DNA of 64,000 nt from NCBI RefSeq assembly GCF_020012125.1, contig NZ_JAIFAG010000001.1, forward strand, positions 3,410,001 through 3,474,000, written 5' to 3'. Positions 61,806 to 64,000 of this stretch are shown here, piece after piece (the stretch's first letter is position 1; the number at the start of each line of letters is the position of its first letter). Made by a program: the position numbers and the translations under genes. The notes under the pieces were generated by a model that was given only the letters and a program-made list of their open reading frames with translations, was not told the DNA's origin and ran no database searches. Source of the stretch: Hymenobacter psoromatis. GTDB taxonomy: Bacteria > Bacteroidota > Bacteroidia > Cytophagales > Hymenobacteraceae.

Positions 61806-62426
61806 TTATAGCGCGTCGAGCACCCAGAACAACAGGAAGAGCAAACCAATAATCAGCAGAATAGTGCCGATAATATTGAGGAGGCTACCACCTATCGCAA
61901 AGAAAATCAAGCTAATAACTCCAAATATGATGGCGTAGCGCAGGTTGCCGTCGAGGCGGGCCGTGCTGGCGGTGACATCACCCTTTTTGAGCTGCGGCAT
62001 TCTAGCCGCCATCTTGTTGAACTTCTTGGTCACCTTGGCCAAGGCTAGGCGCTGCACTAGGCTCAGCTTTTGCGGCGCGGCGGCTGCCGTAGCCGGAGCA
62101 GTGGTGGTTACTTCGGCCGCGGTGGGGGGGGTAGGCACGGCAGCGGGGCGGGCGGCTACCGAGGCAGCGGCCTCCGTAGCTACCGGAGCCGGGGCTGTAG
62201 CCACCGTAATTTCGGGGGCCACGGCCGTGGCAGATGCCTGAGCCAAGGGGGTGGGGGTAGCAACTGCAGTAGCAGCTATGCGGGCTTTAGGGGCGGCCGT
62301 GGGGGCACCCAGGTACGAGGCCGAGCGGGGTAGAAAAGCATACTCGGCCCGGCTGCACGAGCCTAGTGCCAGCGCGCCGGTGAGGACCACCGCCAAGCGG
62401 CCCAGAGTAGAAATCAAATTCTTCAT
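61806..62426 (-). CDS. Lipoprotein with Ala/Thr-rich middle and C-terminal membrane hairpin
   Basis: A 206-residue protein. The signal ends in the lipobox LALGSC (lipidation at about residue 24). The middle, residues 40-120, is nearly all Ala/Thr/Val/Pro. The C-terminal 55 residues form two hydrophobic helices (AIIFGVISLIFFAIGGSL and GTILLIIGLLFLLFWVL). Proteins with this end are common in Bacteroidota; their function is unknown. Confidence 0.75.
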   Translation of the reverse strand: MKNLISTLGRLAVVLTGALALGSCSRAEYAFLPRSASYLGAPTAAPKARIAATAVATPTPLAQASATAVAPEITVATAPAPVATEAAASVAARPAAVPTPPTAAEVTTTAPATAAAAPQKLSLVQRLALAKVTKKFNKMAARMPQLKKGDVTASTARLDGNLRYAIIFGVISLIFFAIGGSLLNIIGTILLIIGLLFLLFWVLDAL

Positions 62427-62613
62427 AAGGTGAAAAGAAAGAAGGGTGGTGAAAGAAAACTGCGCGGGATACGTTAAAGCGGATAATAATGGTTGGGTTG
62501 ACGACTATTTTTTTCGTCATTCAGCCCCCTCTCACACTGCGCCGGGCTGAACGACTGGTCATTGCTGCTTGTTGTACTGCCGCGCTACGCATCTCGTCTG
62601 CTTTCGCTTATTT

Positions 62614-63411
62614 ATGAATCATACCGTTGCACGTTGGCTAGGACTGGCCGGGCTAGCCGCTGCTGGGGCCTGCACCCAGTTGCCAGTGGAATCAAGCACT
62701 GCCGGCCGCACTGGCCTACGGGCGCAGGGGTTTACTGCCGCCACGCCTACCCACCTGCCAGACTCGCAGGGCTACGAGCGCCGCCCACCGCGCGACCCTA
62801 ACGGCATCGGCCGCTACTATCAAGGGCGGCAGATTGCCCACGTTATGGGCCACGAGGGGGCCGATTGGCTGGAGCGCGACGACCGCAGCCAGGAGGAAGG
62901 CACCGAAACCCTGCTTCGGGAGCTGCATCTCAAGCCCACCGATACGGTGGCCGATATTGGGGCGGGCACGGGGTTTTTCTCGTTTCGGATGGCCCCGCTG
63001 GTGCCGCGCGGCCAGGTGCTGGCCGTCGATATTCAGCCCGAAATGATTACTGAGCTAAAGCAGCGCCAGGCCAAAAATGGCCTGCATAACGTGCGCCCCG
63101 TGCTTGGCACCACCCGCGACCCGCACCTGCCCGCCAATGCCGTGGACCTGGTGCTCATCGTGGATGCCTACCACGAGTTTGACCACCCGCGCGAGATGGG
63201 CCTGGCCATCAGGCGGGCACTGCGACCCGGCACCGGCCGCCTGGCGCTGGTCGAGTATCGCGCTGAAGACCCTGCGGTACCCATTAAGGAGATTCATAAA
63301 ATGACCGTGGACCAGGCTAAGAAAGAGATGGCAGCCATCGGTCTTGAGTTCGTGAAAGTAGACGAAAAGCTGCCGCAGCAGCATTTGCTACTGTTTCGCA
63401 AACCGCAGTAA
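62614..63411 (+). CDS. SAM-dependent methyltransferase with lipoprotein-type signal
   Basis: A 265-residue class I methyltransferase. The SAM-binding motif I is VADIGAGTGFFSFRMA, followed by VLAVDIQPEM (motif II acidic residue) and DLVLIVDAYHEFDHP (motif IV). The N-terminus MNHTVARWLGLAGLAAAGAC ends with a lipobox-like AAGAC, so the enzyme may be lipid-anchored outside the cytoplasm, which is odd for a SAM user. The substrate is unknown. The ATG at 62614 is chosen because it gives this clean signal; 15 more codons upstream are possible. Confidence 0.85.
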   Translation: MNHTVARWLGLAGLAAAGACTQLPVESSTAGRTGLRAQGFTAATPTHLPDSQGYERRPPRDPNGIGRYYQGRQIAHVMGHEGADWLERDDRSQEEGTETLLRELHLKPTDTVADIGAGTGFFSFRMAPLVPRGQVLAVDIQPEMITELKQRQAKNGLHNVRPVLGTTRDPHLPANAVDLVLIVDAYHEFDHPREMGLAIRRALRPGTGRLALVEYRAEDPAVPIKEIHKMTVDQAKKEMAAIGLEFVKVDEKLPQQHLLLFRKPQ

Positions 63412-63423
63412 CGCAAGTTCGCG

Positions 63424-64000
63424 CTACTTTTTCATTAATCGCTCAATATCAGCTAATTCTAGCGGAATATTAGCCATCAGGTCCTCATTACCGGTGGCGG
63501 TAATGAGGATATCGTTTTCTAGCCGAATGCCCAGCTTTTCTTCGCGGATGTAGATGCCCGGCTCGTTGGTGTACACCATGCCCGCTTCAAATTTGCGGTA
63601 CTTGTAGCCTACGTCGTGCACGTCGAGGCCCAGGTAGTGACTGGTACCGTGCGGAAAGTATTTCTTGTAGAGCGGCGCGTCGGGGTCCTGATTTTTGACG
63701 TCGCCGGCGTTCAGCAAGTCGAGCTTCACTAATTCTTGCTCCATCACCTCGCCTACTGCTTTGTGATAGACTTCAATCTCGTTGCCGACTACAAGCTGAG
63801 TCTTGGCAAACTTGAAGACCCTCAGCACGGCCTCGTATACCTGGCGCTGGCGCGGCGAATACGTACCCGACACCGGGATGCTGCGCGAGAGGTCGGCGGC
63901 GTAGTTAGCGTACTCCGCCCCAAAATCCAGCAGCAGCACGTCGCCGGCCTGACATTGGCGGTCGTTGCTGACGTAGTGCAGAATGGTGGCGCTTTCGCCA
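63424..64000 (-). CDS. M24 family aminopeptidase (Xaa-Pro type), C-terminal part
   Basis: The gene runs leftward and its 5' part lies beyond the window. The 190 or so residues seen carry the pita-bread metal site: DFGAEYANYAADLSRSIPV (metal Asp pair), GTSHYLGLDVHD (metal His), EPGIYI (metal Glu) and the last metal glutamate in IRLENDILIT. The closest match is Xaa-Pro aminopeptidase (PepP), which removes N-terminal residues before proline. Confidence 0.9.
   Translation of the reverse strand, partial: GESATILHYVSNDRQCQAGDVLLLDFGAEYANYAADLSRSIPVSGTYSPRQRQVYEAVLRVFKFAKTQLVVGNEIEVYHKAVGEVMEQELVKLDLLNAGDVKNQDPDAPLYKKYFPHGTSHYLGLDVHDVGYKYRKFEAGMVYTNEPGIYIREEKLGIRLENDILITATGNEDLMANIPLELADIERLMKK

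Overview
The window reads as the chromosome of a pigmented, aerobic, GC-rich member of the Bacteroidota, most like Hymenobacter or a close relative in the Cytophagales. This is inferred from gene content: an alternative complex III plus aa3-type oxidase operon, GSCFA, DUF4350 and DUF3341 proteins, and promoters of the TTTG-N19-TAnnTTTG type. It also rests on a rhodopsin with a carotenoid-cleaving Blh enzyme and on a high density of intergenic palindromes. No tRNA, rRNA or CRISPR array was seen.

Layout. Positions 1-7819 (+) hold a DUF4129 / glycosyltransferase / DUF4350 / MoxR / DUF58 cluster and a GH20 hexosaminidase. A four-helix-bundle gene bounded by 39-bp inverted repeats sits exactly between moxR and the DUF58 gene. 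Positions 7817-8703 hold a REP-associated tyrosine transposase (RAYT) between two inverted 107-bp palindromic units; a third copy lies at 16060. Positions 8701-24746 form a purine catabolic region: xdhC, urate oxidase, allantoinase, allantoate amidohydrolase, ureidoglycine aminohydrolase, OHCU decarboxylase, hydroxyisourate hydrolase, a CitE/malate-synthase-like DUF6986 protein, and xanthine dehydrogenase xdhB/xdhA. Inside it (17914-20842) lies a light module: a proton-pump type rhodopsin, Blh for retinal synthesis, and an MscS channel.

Positions 24901-31427 (-) carry a very large predicted outer-membrane protein, a single-chain DNA methyltransferase with a nuclease-like domain, a 21-bp repeat array and a small hypothetical gene. 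A 1256-residue sensor kinase follows (31595-35365, -). The respiratory operon runs leftwards from 53109 to 35606: ActA-ActF, CoxB, CoxA, heme A and heme O synthases, two CoxC-type subunits, subunit IV, an SCO-like protein without its copper cysteines, DUF420, and a small membrane protein. A consensus promoter precedes it and a strong terminator ends it. Right of it (+) are rpsF-rpsR-rplI, a GSCFA protein with a histone-H1-like tail, a thioredoxin-domain protein, and PriA. The right end holds two predicted lipoproteins (one a methyltransferase) and a partial M24 aminopeptidase.

Together the purine genes would take xanthine to ureidoglycolate and release ammonia and CO2. The last step to glyoxylate and the fate of glyoxylate are not covered by recognised enzymes, which makes the DUF6986 protein the most interesting metabolic unknown. 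The rhodopsin module and the respiratory operon both build proton-motive force.
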